From positions 20,353,501 through 20,417,500 of the forward strand of contig NC_068560.1 in the NCBI RefSeq assembly GCF_022201045.2: a stretch of 64,000 bases of DNA. The letters run 5' to 3'. The position numbers and the translations under genes were made by a program. The DNA is from Citrus sinensis (Eukaryota > Streptophyta > Magnoliopsida > Sapindales > Rutaceae). A model generated the notes under the pieces. That model was not told the origin of the DNA and did not search any database. It was given only the letters and a program-made list of their open reading frames with translations. Positions 22,750 to 34,130 of this stretch are shown one piece after another; the stretch's first letter is position 1, and each line of letters begins with the position of its first letter.

Positions 22750-25284
22750 ATGGATTGCAGAGATGAGTCGACCGAATCTCCTCGTCTTTCCATGAAGAAT
22801 CTCAAAGATAACGAGTTAGAGCATGAATATGAGCGGCCACTCCTTTGCACGAAGCTTTATCTAGAAAAGTCTACATACCAGTTTTTGGTAATTGAAATTA
22901 ATTAGAATGATAAAACAGGCTTGATGTACAATTTTTGTCTTTTGTCCGATTTCTGTCAGCCTTTAATTTCTTTCACAATTTTCTTTTAGTTATTTTGAAT
23001 TTTTTCTACTTAGTTTATTAACTACATTGACCCTTTTTCTCCAGCAAATCTTTGCGTTTGTTTATCCAACGCTCGCCTCTGCTCTCGCGGTTTTTGTGTT
23101 TTTACATGACTCCAGTATCATTATGCAGAAAAAGGTTTTATTGGGTATTTTTTTTGTGGCCATCACTATTTTTACCATGTTCAAGCAGATATCACTCACA
23201 ATGGCACAGTGGGATAGAACCTTCAAATGTATTGTAGAGGTAATTTCTTCTTCTTCTTCTTCTTTTGTTTTTTAATTAAGTAATGCCAAATTGAGTTTGA
23301 TGTTCGAAAAGAGGATTCCTCACCACTTTCTCTCATCCAGAAGTAAAGAACCCATCTTCTTTCTTTTCCTTATCTAAAAAGGATTTGCCAATCATTTAAC
23401 ATAATCTAACAGTTATATAGATGATGATGATGAGGCTGCTATTGATTTAATTAGACTCAAATTGCAATGCATGTATAATACTATTGTTTTATATTAATTT
23501 AAAATTTAATCTTCATGTTTGGCTACGTGTTTCAGGAGGAGGACATAAAATATGACGATATTAGTCGGCCTTTAGATGAGGCATGTATCGTTATGACTCA
23601 ATTGAAGTACTATTTCTTTGTATTTCATTTAAAATATCCAACATATATATTTATACTGCAATTTAATTTGTTTTTCTTTAATTCATTCGCAGATTGTGAT
23701 TAGTTATTCACCTCCGTTTAAACAGACGCGACGTAGCGGCCTATCCTGTCTTATCACTTGGGCCTACTATCTCGTGTTTCTGTTCTCGATCACGAACTTG
23801 TGTGATGTAGATGACGAGAATATGAGAGGCTGGTGTGCTATAATGGAACCCGAAAACTTTTATGTTTCTCTGTTGCTCAGTTTTTGTTTGGGAATTTTAC
23901 CATTAATGCTCAGCGACATTCGGTTGACTTCTCGTTGTGATGAGGCTGAATGGGAGCTGCTAAGAAACGTTAACACCGAAACCGATAAACTCGTTTTGTG
24001 TAAAAAGAGATCCGAGGTGAGTTTCTATGAGTCGTCCACACACTGTTATACAAGTCTGTCGATTTATGTTAACATTAGATGTCTCTTATTTTTTCCTCAG
24101 ATAAAGAAAGATGAAAGAACAGACTCGATAGATGTGCTTGTGTATATTGAGAAGAGGTGCAATGCAAGGAGAACTAAGGTGATAATTAGTTTATATATAT
24201 ATTAGGTGGAGTGATTATCAGACTTGAGATTAAAATTCAGGACTGATTTGCGATATCGTAATTAAGTTTACAATTTTTAAAAGTTGATTTACAATGTCAT
24301 AAATTCGTTCTAGACTTTAATACTAGATTGAAAAATTGTTCTATTATTATCTAGTGAGAGTATTCATCGTAGTATCATGAATTAATTTACAATGTTGTAG
24401 AAGTCAATTTACTACCAAACCTTAATTCTGGATTGAAAAATTTTCGTATGTAGTGATATTAGGGTGTGTATGGCACACCGCATAACATGTCTCATGTTTG
24501 GCTAGTTTGCCTCATTAGCTTTTATTTTATTTTCTTTTTTATATATTATAACAAATAAAAGTAAATTGTAATCTAATGTTATATTATCAAATTATATTAT
24601 ATAATATTGAATTTTATTTTCTTATTTTTTAATTATAATAATTAATAAAAATTAATAAATTTATCATTTATCATTTAATAAGATTATATTATATTTTTAT
24701 TTTTATATTAATTATATTAAAAATATAATTAAATATTACATTATCTAATTTATGTTATATTGTAATAATTAATAAAAAATGGATTATTATTTAAATCTTA
24801 GCATAACTAATAATAAATACTTAAATATTAATAAATTCAAATAATATAAATTTAAAATAATAATAATATAAGTAATGATATAAAATATTATTACATATAA
24901 TACCATTTATATTGTACCAAATATGATACTACATTATAGCTTAATATTCTCGAAAACAAACGTATGACAAACGTTCCCAATGTTAATAATATGCATATAT
25001 GTTAAAGAAATTTTTTTTTGGGGGTATATTTGTTTCAGTTGCGCAAAGATCAACAGACAAAGGATGTGAAAGAAGAATCAATCGATGATGCAGAGAGTGA
25101 TCAAACCCATATCAATGGGCAGAATGAGCAACTTGAAGCTTCAACCCAAATTAATGAAACAGTGGAACACGAATTAAGGGGGCTACAGTCTAAGTATTAT
25201 GGTTTGCAAATGAAATATGATTCTTTGCTCCACATTTTGACCCGCGACATTGATACAGAAGCACCATCTATCCTTGAATATTAA
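22750..25284 (+). CDS. Array copy C: intact unknown membrane protein with C-terminal coiled coil (341 aa)
   Basis: I do not recognise the family. Exons: 22750-22887, 23045-23239, 23536-23580, 23693-24016, 24101-24178 and 25039-25284. All join in phase 0 and give 341 aa without a stop. Exon 1 encodes an acidic cytosol-like N-terminus (MDCRDESTESPRLSMKNLKD). Exon 2 encodes two hydrophobic segments (about residues 48-66 and 76-92). Exon 4 encodes two more (about 143-162 and 181-199), then the conserved block RLTSRCDEAEWELLRNVNTE. Exon 6 encodes a hydrophilic tail with a likely coiled coil at about 300-328 (VEHELRGLQSKYYGLQMKYD). Intron 3 fits only as a GC-AG intron (GAG|GCATGT...CGCAG). A TATA box lies upstream, and a 3'-UTR intron starts 6 nt after the stop. 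Membrane anchoring with a coiled-coil interaction tail is inferred. Its function is unknown. Confidence 0.72.
24430..25000. other. AT-rich insert in intron 5 of copy C
   Basis: Intron 5 of C is much longer than in A, B or D. The extra DNA begins after GTAGTGATATTA near 24452 (shared with D near 28202) and is extremely AT-rich. It is probably a degraded MITE, but I could not define matching ends and a target duplication with confidence. Confidence 0.35.
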
Positions 25285-25740
25285 AAACAGGTATGAAATA
25301 TTTTTTAAAAGATATATACATTTTAATCGGAAATTGTCTTTTTTTCTTTTATGAGTAGTAAACTAGTTATTGATCGAGCAATGATTTTTAGACATAAAAT
25401 TTAAAATCAGTGTCGATTTACTAACTTAAAAATAAGATAAATCATCATTTTTTTACCTTGTTTCTATCAACACATTGTCTCTTTAGCACTTTTTTTCATT
25501 GATCTGGATTCTCGGGATACAACTACTACATTGAGTATTTAAATTTGATTAATTAGTCTTAATTTTTCCGGTTTTTAAGAAATTGTCATATACATAACAG
25601 ACTTGTAATCGATGGATATATGTGTGATGATTCTTTTATTTTGCAGGTTCAAGCATGTTTTTTGGAAGTATATATTCTTACGCGCAAGCCACTCTTGTGC
25701 TTTTGATCGCAGAACATTATCTCTTGATGACATGTTGACA
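25285..25740 (+). other. Copy C 3'-UTR intron and exon
   Basis: The stop at 25284 is followed by AAACAG|GTATGA (donor GT at 25291). The acceptor is TTTTGCAG before 25647, and the UTR exon is conserved with A, B and E. The spacing of 6 nt from stop to junction is too short to expect nonsense-mediated decay. Confidence 0.55.
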
Positions 25741-26135
25741 TTTTTTTTTAATTAAGGCCTGGATAAATTCAGATAGATATGGTACTTTTTATGGTTTACA
25801 ACTATAAGCTTTTATCATTATTGTTATTTTTTTTTCTAGATAATTCCTATGGGAATACTTGTAGGACTTTTGCGAAATTTTAATTTATTTATGTAAATTC
25901 GATCAATTTATAGAAAGAGAAATATTGTATATTTTAGAGAATATCCCAAAGGAAATAATAACGTATAAAAAAAATCTGGGAAGGTAACGTACTTTGGGGG
26001 TATCACAAATTCAGATATACATATATGTTTATTAGACCTCTGAGCAATAAATTCAGACTCTCAATTAATAGAGATCTCAGATTGTGAATATATGTAGACT
26101 GTATCCATTTACAAAAAAGCCACCCAATGATGACA

Positions 26136-26300
26136 ATGGATTATCAAGCTTTCCTTATGGCTAATTCAAATGCAAAAATCCACAAATGATCTCACAAGTA
26201 AAAAGCAAAGCATCTAAGGAATTTCCTCAGCAAAATTATTTGTATTCAGTTGTTTCACATGCAACTTATTATTTTGAGTGCTTCTTTGCCCGAGATAGCG
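26136..26300 (+). pseudogene. Short repeated ORF downstream of copy C (broken)
   Basis: Homologous to the modules at 7359 and 20949: leader AAAGCCACCCAATG, then ATG at 26136, MDYQAFLMANSNAKIHK and a stop after 17 codons. Downstream DNA similarity (TTTGTATTCAGTTG, TATTTTGAGTG) continues without an open frame. Confidence 0.4.
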
Positions 26301-26996
26301 TATGATTTTATTAATTCTCTCAAATATTATAAATAAACGAGAAATGGAAAAGAAAATTTAAACTAGAAAGAAAACATTCAGGAAAGCATTTTGTTATTGA
26401 ATTCAAGCTTTGTTACTGAGAAGAATGAAATTACAAGAGCTCCTCTTCATCTGTAGGGAAATTAGGGTGAGATTGCTATCTCTAATCAATTGAGGAAATA
26501 CAAAGTATTAAAATAATGATTATCTATTTAACATGGCATTCTACAAAACTTATCGAAGTGGCGGGACAATTAGTTTACAACATCCGAATAATTAATATCA
26601 CAAAATTTTTAAACAATGTGTTATATATATAAATAGAATATTAGAAAATCGTCTTTATATTTATTACTTATTATTTTTAATTATTCTTGCCCAATAGTTG
26701 GAAGGGTTGCATTTTCAAAAACAATTATGAAATCATGTGTCAAGATATTTGTTGAAAAATTTGGGATATGCATGGAGTAATAGTACTATATATAATAAGA
26801 TATACATCATCAAGACGTTGTCATCATAAGTGGAAGAACTAGAATAAAAATAAATTTGTTCAAAAAATTTTAATCTATTTAATTCTATATAACTACTCAT
26901 CGGAATTCTAGCTACAAGTTATTGGTTTGAGTAAAATAGGATTCTAAAATTCTCTCAAAATTGTTTACATTGTCATCGCTGCCTCTCCTTATTGCC

Positions 26997-28049
26997 ATGG
27001 ATGAATTGCAAAGATGAGCAGCCACTGCGACTTAGCATGAAGCTTTATATCCACATCTGATAGAGGCAATTTCTTTTACCTTCATTTTTTTCACATCAAA
27101 TAAATTAGAGTAATGCTAGGAATCCTATCTCGAGTCTCTGTGATAACTTATCTGTAATTGCACATCAAATTAATTACAGTTATACATTTGGACGGACGAG
27201 ACAACTTATCTTGTCTGTTAATAGTTGACATGATGAGGCAATTATACATGGATTTTAGACTCAAATTGAGATCCATTGTACTATTGTTTGATAATTTTTT
27301 TGAAATTCAATCTTCATATTTGGCTACATGTTTCAGGAGGGTGAGATAAAAAATCTTGCCGTTTATCCGCCTGCAAAGGGGAAGACACGTATGGTTATGA
27401 TTTAACCAACAAAAAAAAAAAAAGACCCTATATATTTGTTTTTATTTTAGTTAAAATATTCAACATAAATAATTATACTGCTGTTCCCCCCCCCTCCCCC
27501 CCCCCTTATAATTCATTTGCAGATTGTGATTGATTATTCACCTTCTCTTCGACATGGGCAGCAAGCTTTTGCTTCCTGTCTTATCGTTTGGGCACGCCAT
27601 CTCTTGTTTCTATTCTTGGTCATAAACTTGTGTGTTAAAGAGGAGGAGCAAGGGGCGAATTCATGCAATTTTTTTATTATTAAAATTGGGGGGTTTTATT
27701 TGGGGAATTACACAATTAGTCTTTGTTAATGTTGTGTTGACTTCTCATTGTGATGAGGCCGAATTGGAGCTATTGAGAAACGTTAGCATCAAAACCGATC
27801 AACTAGTTTTGTGTAAAAAGAGATCCAAGGTGAGTTATTATATGCGTATCATGCTCAGGTACGAGCTCACTCTTTTACATCGATGTAAAAGTCTTACCTA
27901 GATGTAACCGCACGAGTCTGCACGACTTTCTACAAGTTAATATTAGATTATTTTTTCATCAGATAAAGAAATGTGAAAGAATAGATTCGGTAGATGTGCT
28001 TGTGTCTTTTGAGAAGAAATGCAAAGCGTGCAATGCAAGAAGAACTAAG
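26997..28049 (+). pseudogene. Array copy D: unknown 4-TM/coiled-coil family, degraded
   Basis: Exon 1 is reduced to a scar (26997 to about 27055; ATG, a few codons, stop, then the LSMKLYI-like end). Exon 2 is absent. Exon 3 (27337-27384, EGEIKNLAVYPPAKGK) is followed by ACACGT where B and C have GCATGT, so its donor is lost. Exon 4 (27533-27829) starts IVIDYSPSLR and has the membrane segment CLIVWARHLLFLFLVINLC, but needs a frameshift near 27640-27690 to reach LTSHCDEAELELLRNV. Exon 5 is 27963-28049. A C9-T-C10 tract (27486-27505) stands before exon 4. No exon 6 of the family follows: after the acceptor at 28269 comes a GILT fragment. Confidence 0.7.
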
Positions 28050-28269
28050 GTAATACTATGTACGTATGTTAATTGCATGTAATGATAGAGTGACGATCAG
28101 GAGGTGCGCGACTGCACGCGTGTCAAGATCTGAGAGAGACCATTATACTGTATTGCAAGCCATAAAGTGTGGGATATCTATGCTCACCTGAACAAAATAT
28201 TGTAGTGATATTAGTTAGGAATATGCGTGTTGAAGAATCTTTCTTCTTTGTTGTACATAATTGTTTCAG

Positions 28270-28715
28270 CTGCAACTTGAGTTGAAATATGCAGCTGAAA
28301 TAAATTCTCTCGTCCCTCCTCATCAATATGTGCCTTGGATTGTTGTTGATGTACAGCCACTGTATGAGGTACGTTCTTGATTTTCTTATGCCCCCAATTT
28401 CGTGGAAATCGGAATTAAAATTTGTTCAACAAAAATGTACACTTCTTGAAATTTGAAGTAGAAGATTATTATATCAAATATTTTGATAATCTTTTGCATT
28501 AGAAATATTGAACCTGGGGATCTTCAGGAAATGAAATATTTCTCTTGCTGCAGGACTAAGAAATCTTTATAGACTATATCTGCATGGCTTACAAAGGCAA
28601 TCTCGTGCCTAAGACATGCGGCAACCTATTCCTTATCACCAACAACATTACCCACAAGAATTTAATCAGCATAACAATGTGGATACGCAAGATCGGCATG
28701 GTAGCTTCGTTGTAG
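28270..28715 (+). pseudogene. GILT-like thiol reductase gene fragment (3' exons)
   Basis: The exon at 28270-28368 reads LQLELKYAAEINSLVPPHQY followed by VPWIVVDVQPLYE. This is the conserved C-terminal half of plant GILT (gamma-interferon-inducible lysosomal thiol reductase) proteins (YAAET..L.PPH..VPWV.V...PLYED). It ends in a GT donor. The next exon (from 28554) continues D-stop-EIFIDYICMAYKGNLVPKTC, matching the YENF-YVCKAYKG region, with TAA where a Tyr codon is expected. The CXXC catalytic exons are not present. Introns are retained, so this is a DNA-level fragment rather than a retrocopy. It lies directly after copy D and is out of place next to it. Confidence 0.72.
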
Positions 28716-29239
28716 ATGCCTCGTACTGTCATATTGGCTTTTCCAATGCGTTGCGTTTGTGACTGTTGATGAGTCCCCATAAGGTGCTGATGACTTGATT
28801 ACAGGTTGTTAGTTGTCGTCTAAATGTGTAGTTTTAATTTATGACTTTGTTGAATGGTATTTGTATAGAGAGCTATTGGCTGTTGCATATGTAATGTGTG
28901 AGCTTTCAATTTTCACGTGTATGAAAAAAAGAGTTGAACTATTTCATAAGTTATATATTTTGGGAATTGCTAAAAATAAACGTTGTGCTGTCGAAAATTT
29001 TAAATTTTTTTAGTTTTACACTTGTTTTATGAAGAATTATGATTTTTTTAATTTAAACAAAACAAATTGATGTAAAAATTCTAAAATTTAAGATTTCTAT
29101 ATTTAATATTTTTTTAAGTACTAATAAATTAAATATTTTTTAAATATATAATTTAAATTAATCACAAAAAAATTAATACAGTACAGTGTAACACCAAAAA
29201 TTGTGCAATATTATTATAATACAACGCTAATTCAATACA

Positions 29240-29742
29240 TCGGGATGACAAAAAAGCCGAGGCGGGCTTTAGCTCGGCCAATTCCCACGGGCTTTGGCTC
29301 GGGCTTCACACATAAGGGCTTATGAAAAAAAAAGCCCGGGCCAAGCCCAAGCCCTCAATTTTTTTTAAAAATAAATTTATAAATTAGAATAATAAATTGA
29401 AATTTGAAAAATAATAGAAAAATAAAAAAGCTTAAATTGCTAATTTATTTTTCAATAATGAATCAAAAAATTAAATTTATAATACTAAACTCTCTTTTAA
29501 ACATTAATTAGCTAAGAGAATGCTTGAATTAAAAAATTAAATATGTAAACTTTAATTTACTTTATTTTCTTTATTTATTATTTTATTTTGAAATATTTAT
29601 TTATTTTAATTCATTGTTAATTATAACAACTTGATTGTTATTAACTCATTTCAAGTTTACAACAATTTTAAAATTATGAAAAAATAACTAAAATCCCAGG
29701 CCCGCAATGGGCCCGGCCCAAGCCCTTAATTTACCAACCCTA
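29240..29742. mobile_element. hAT-like MITE, 503 bp
   Basis: Ends T(C/A)GGG(A/T)TG(A/G)(C/T)AAA in inverted orientation, with GC-rich subterminal repeats (AAGCCCGGGCC, GGGCCCGGCCC). Flanked by TCAATACA at 29232-29239 and ACAATACA at 29743-29750: an 8-bp duplication with one mismatch, as for hAT elements. The interior is AT-rich with no transposase. Confidence 0.7.
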
Positions 29743-30009
29743 ACAATACACTATAATACAATACAGTATACCAAACACACTCATATAGTCAACCACCTCT
29801 TGCTTTAGTAGTGACCAATTCTTCACCTCCTTATAATGGTGCAACGTGGGAATTGGAATATTTGTAGACTAAGTTCAACTATAACATATCGATAGTCAAT
29901 AATAGAATAGTTTTCAATCAATGAGGTAATTAGAAATATATTTTATATGAGCAACTTAATAATAAATTCAATATAAAGGGTCGCAACTTCAACTTATGGG
30001 AACATTTCA

Positions 30010-31131
30010 ATTAATTTTAAAAAAGCAAAAACTTCTTGTCAAAATTGACTTCCCTCGCTTTAGTGGAGAAGAAGACACGACGAGTTGATTTTGTAGAGTA
30101 GAGCAATTTTTCGACTTTAACCATATAGCAGAACAAGATCGTGTGGCACTAGCATAATTTCATCTCGAAGGTAATACTCAATTATGGTATCAACTACTTA
30201 AGCAAGAAAAATGAGTGATGACTTGGCAGGAATTTCAAGATGGCTTGAACCAAAGGTATGGAGCTACGAATTTTCAAGATTTCTTTGGGGAGTTAATCAA
30301 GCTGAGAGAAGTTGGGTCAGTCAAAGAATATCAAACTCAATTTGAGAGATTATTAGCAAAGGTTGGACACTTTCCTCAAAATCGTCAAGTTAGTTGTTTT
30401 ATTAGTGGGTTACATGATTCAATCAAGGCAGGTATATTAGCATGTTGTCCGACAACATAGTCTTAACCATCGGGTTAGCTCACTTGTATGAAGTTCGTAA
30501 CACTCTCAAGACCTATTCAAATTTCATGAACCTCAAAACAGTTCCATGCCAATGCCCATCAAAAGGCTTAGCACAGAAAAGATAGATGAGAGAATGAAGA
30601 AAGGACTATGCTTCAAGTGTAATGAACAATTTGGTCCTAGACATCGTTGCAAAAAATTATTCATGATTTAAGCTTGTTTCAATGATAGCGATGCTAATGA
30701 AGACATGGAAGTTATAAACCTTGAACCACCATAGTTGCCACTAGTATTTGAGTAATAGAAAACGAATTCCCTAGTTATAACCTTGCGGACAAGGCTATTT
30801 CTTAAGAGGGGAGGAGTTGTTACGGGTCTTAAATTTATTTACTTTTAAAGTCTTATTATAATTTAAAATTATGACTTGAATTTGAGTTTAGTGAGTCAAT
30901 GGTTGTTAAGTTAGACCTAGTCTTGTGGGAAGAATTAGTTTTCCATATTTCTTTGGGATTTGGTCAATAAGTTAGTATCAGTTGTACTTGATGACTATTT
31001 AAGCCATGAAAGACATGAACAAACACAGGAGTCAATTATTCCAAATCAAACAAACTTGTGTTGTTGAGGCCACAATTCTTCTATTAACCTTAAACTCTAG
31101 TTTTAAAATTTATTCATCGTAGGTTCCAACA
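30010..31131 (+). mobile_element. Ty3-gypsy (chromovirus-like) gag remnant with 3' LTR, pol deleted
   Basis: About 30040-30460 encodes a degraded gag domain (VMTWQEFQDGLNQRYG, VKEYQTQFERLLAKVG). A zinc knuckle lies at about 30600-30660 (GLCFKCNEQFGPRHRCKK). Pol is missing: within some 150 bp the sequence reaches a purine tract (AAGAGGGGAGGAG, 30804-30816) and then a TG..CA segment at 30818-31131, read as the 3' LTR (TGTTACGGG...TTCCAACA). No 5' LTR was found. Confidence 0.65.
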
Positions 31132-31219
31132 AAAATAAAAGAACCAATCTCCTATACGTGCCAAAAGTAATCTTCCCAAACCGAACGAACAAGATTATCA
31201 TAATTCCTGCACATATAAT

Positions 31220-31468
31220 TGATCAACTCAGAGAATTTTGAGCAAAAGTTGTACTTTCTCTTGGAGAATAATTCCCATTATATACTATGAATACAAGCTT
31301 ATGTTTAGCCCTACACATAGCTAAACTACCATATACAGAACTATCTAAAATAGCCTACAGCTAGTATATCCTAAATAAGGAAAACATAAAAGATTTACAA
31401 TCATAAATATAGTTATTACAATTGTACAAGCATAGAATCTGCCATGGAATCTGCTAATTCCTTTGACA
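31220..31468 (-). repeat. 3' LTR of the Ty1-copia element
   Basis: 249 bp, TG..CA, matching 37964-38200 with scattered substitutions and an extra 12 bp near 31440 (a local duplication of ATCTGCCATGGA-like sequence). Confidence 0.88.
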
Positions 31469-31475
31469 TCCCCCC

Positions 31476-32893
31476 TCAAATTGATGTTGGTAAATCTACA
31501 AGCATCAATTTACTAACAAGAAAGTTATATCGCTGACGTGTCATAGATTTGGTGAAGATATCCGCAGTCTGTAGAGTAGTGGAGATATGCGGGAGGGTGA
31601 TAACTTGGCGATCATAGGCCTCTCGAATAGAGTGGCAATCAACCTCTACGTGTTTCGTGCGCTCGTGGTAGATAAGATTGGCTGTAATTTGGATGGCACT
31701 AGTGTTGTCAGCATGTAGGGGAGTAGGTTGATGTTGTGAGAAACCAAGCTCTGTTAAGAGATTACGCAACTAAATGATCTCCGAGCATGCTGCAGACATG
31801 GCGCGATATTCTGCTTCAGTGGATGATTTGGAGACTAAGTCTTGCTTTTTGCATTTCCAAGAGATAAGGGCATCACAAAGAAACATGCACCATCCCATAG
31901 TAGATTTTCTTGTGTCTGGGCAGCCAACCCAATTTGTGTCACTGTAGGCTTGTAGTTGGAGTGAAGAACCAGCAGGGAAGAATAAACCACGGCTAGGAGT
32001 GCCAAGAATATATCTAATGATGCAACGGACTGCGGATAGGTGGAGATGTCAAGGGGCTTGCATGAACTTGCTGATGGTGCGGACAACATAAGAAATGTTT
32101 GGGCAGTTGATAGTTAGATAGATAAGACTACCAACCAGCTTTCGATATAAAGTATGATCTTGAAGTAGTTCCCCTTCGTCTTGTCGATATTTCACATTAA
32201 GTTCCATTGGGGTGTCAACAGAATTTATGTCCATAAGTCTAGCTAATTGAATCAAATCTTGAATATACTTGTCCTGCTTCAAGATGATACCTTAAGGTTG
32301 ATGATGCACTTCTAACCCTAAAAAAATGTGAGTTGACCGAGGTCTTTCATGTGAAAAGTGGAGTGCAACAAATTCTGAAGTTTAGAAATTGCCTCCATAT
32401 CATAACCAGTGATAACGATGTCGTCCACATAAACAAGAAGAACAATTATGCCTTTAGATGTGTCTTGAAAAAAAAGATAGGAGTCATATTGACTTTGAGT
32501 GAATGAAAAGCCGAGAAGAGTTGATCGAAACTTCTCAAACCATACTCGTGGTGCCTGCTTCACCTTGTACAAAAAACGTTTTAGTTTACAAACATCATTA
32601 GGTGAGGAAGTAGTCATACCATAGGGAAGTTTCATGTAAACTTCCTCCTTGAGATTATCATGTAGGAAAGCGTTCTTTACATCCATTTGATGTAAAGACC
32701 ATGACTGTGATGCAGCAAGGGCTAATATTGTTCGAACAATGGTCATTTTGGCTACTGGTGCGAATGTCTCATCGTATTCTAGGCCATATTCTTGCTTGTT
32801 GCCAAGAACCACCAACCAAGCCTTGTAACGATCTATGGATCCATCAGAACACAGCTTGATAGAAAACACTAACTTACTACCAAGGGATTTCAC
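31476..32893 (-). pseudogene. Copia reverse transcriptase and RNase H region
   Basis: The segment at 32318-32893 starts with KSLGSKLVFSIKL and contains VDVKNAFLH-type and YVDDIVITG motifs; YVDD is the reverse transcriptase catalytic box. 32049-32282 and 31476-31769 give the RNase H part (LVGSLIYLTINCPNISYVV; HADNTSAIQITANLIYHERT; KHVEVDCHSIREA). Frames change between segments and there are stops, so no intact enzyme is encoded. Confidence 0.88.
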
Positions 32894-32965
32894 AGATGGA
32901 GGACATGAAGCAATATCCCAAGTTTGGTTTTCTTCAAGTGCAAGAAGTTATGATTCAATAGCTTT

Positions 32966-34130
32966 TCACCAACATTCATGATCCATCGCCTGTTTATAGG
33001 ATAATGGAATAGGAATAGAAGACAAAGTGGCTGTCAAAGATAATGGAGAGGTGAAACCATACCTATCTTGTGGTCTACGAACTCGAGTACTGTGTCTGAG
33101 AGGTTCAGGTGCAATTGCTGGAACTGGATCAACATTTAGGGAAGTTGCTGGAGGGGGCCCGAGAGGTACTGAATTCTTGCATCGCTGATAGACTATGAGA
33201 GGTTTAGAAAGTACATAACCTGTAGAAGGGTTAGTAAACTTTGGCAAAATAGAAAATAAAGAGGAAAGATTGTTGTGGGGTGCGGAAAAGAAATACTGAT
33301 TTTCAAAGAAAATCACATTTCGAGAAACCCTTATACGACGCAAAATGGGATCATAACAAAGAAAACTTTTTTGGTGCATAAAATATCCTAGAAAAGCACA
33401 TTTCACAGCTTGGGCTTTGAGTTTCGTGCATTCGTGTGGAGGAAGATGAACATAGCACACACAATCGAAGGTACAGAGATGGGAGTAATTTGGTGAATGG
33501 CCAAATAACCGAAAGAAATGGGATACATAGTTCAAGGAAGGGGAGGCAATCTGTTGATAAGATAGACAGTAATGGAAAGAGCTTCACACTAAAAACGAGG
33601 GGGTACAAATGACTCTAATAGAAGAGTGCGGACAACATCGAGAAGATGACGATTCTTTCTTTTAGCCACCTCATTTTGTTGGGGAGTTGAAGGACAAGAT
33701 CTTTGAGAAATTATACCATTGTTGTGCAAAACTTCTTGAAATAAATGAGACATATACTCACCCCTATTATCAGAGCGAAGAATTTTGATATTAGTAGAAA
33801 ATTGGGTCTGAATATGTGCATGAAAAAACTTGAAAATAGAGAACACTTCATCTTTAAAATGCAGAAAATAAATCTATGTGAAGCGACTATAGTCATCAAT
33901 AAAAGTGACAAAGTACTTGTAATTAGCATGAGATGTAACAGGCGCCATACCCCACACATCACTATGTATCAAATCAAAAGATTGGACGACATTTGGTGTG
34001 TGAGTGGGAAATGGCAAAATTTTACTTTTTCCAAGCTTACAAGAATTGCAATAAAATTGAGCAGCACTAAGAGATTGTGATCTTGTATTCCCAAGTAAAC
34101 CAGAATTTGCATGAAGTACAATAGAGTTTG
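32966..34130 (-). pseudogene. Copia integrase region
   Basis: After the solo LTR the frame resumes with FYCNSCKLGKSKILPFPT (end of the zinc-binding HHCC part) and SDVWGMAPV...FVTFIDDYSRFT (integrase core). It then passes through IKILRSDNRGEYMS and CPSTPQQNEVAKRKNRHLLD (core Asp and Glu region) into FDCVCYVHLPPHECTKL. It is split over three frames, so it is inactive. Confidence 0.87.

Noticed and set aside
24452..24990. Possible Harbinger MITE in copy C intron 5 (GGGTGTGTATGG... with ...AACGTTCCC)
   Set aside because: The ends match only loosely and the bases next to them (TTA and AAT) do not form a direct repeat, so I left it as an AT-rich insert.
28607..28755. Alternative frame in the GILT fragment reading MRQPIPYHQQHYPQEFNQ
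   Set aside because: The overlapping frame continues the GILT homology (YICMAYKGNLVPKTC), so the Gln/His-rich frame is probably chance.
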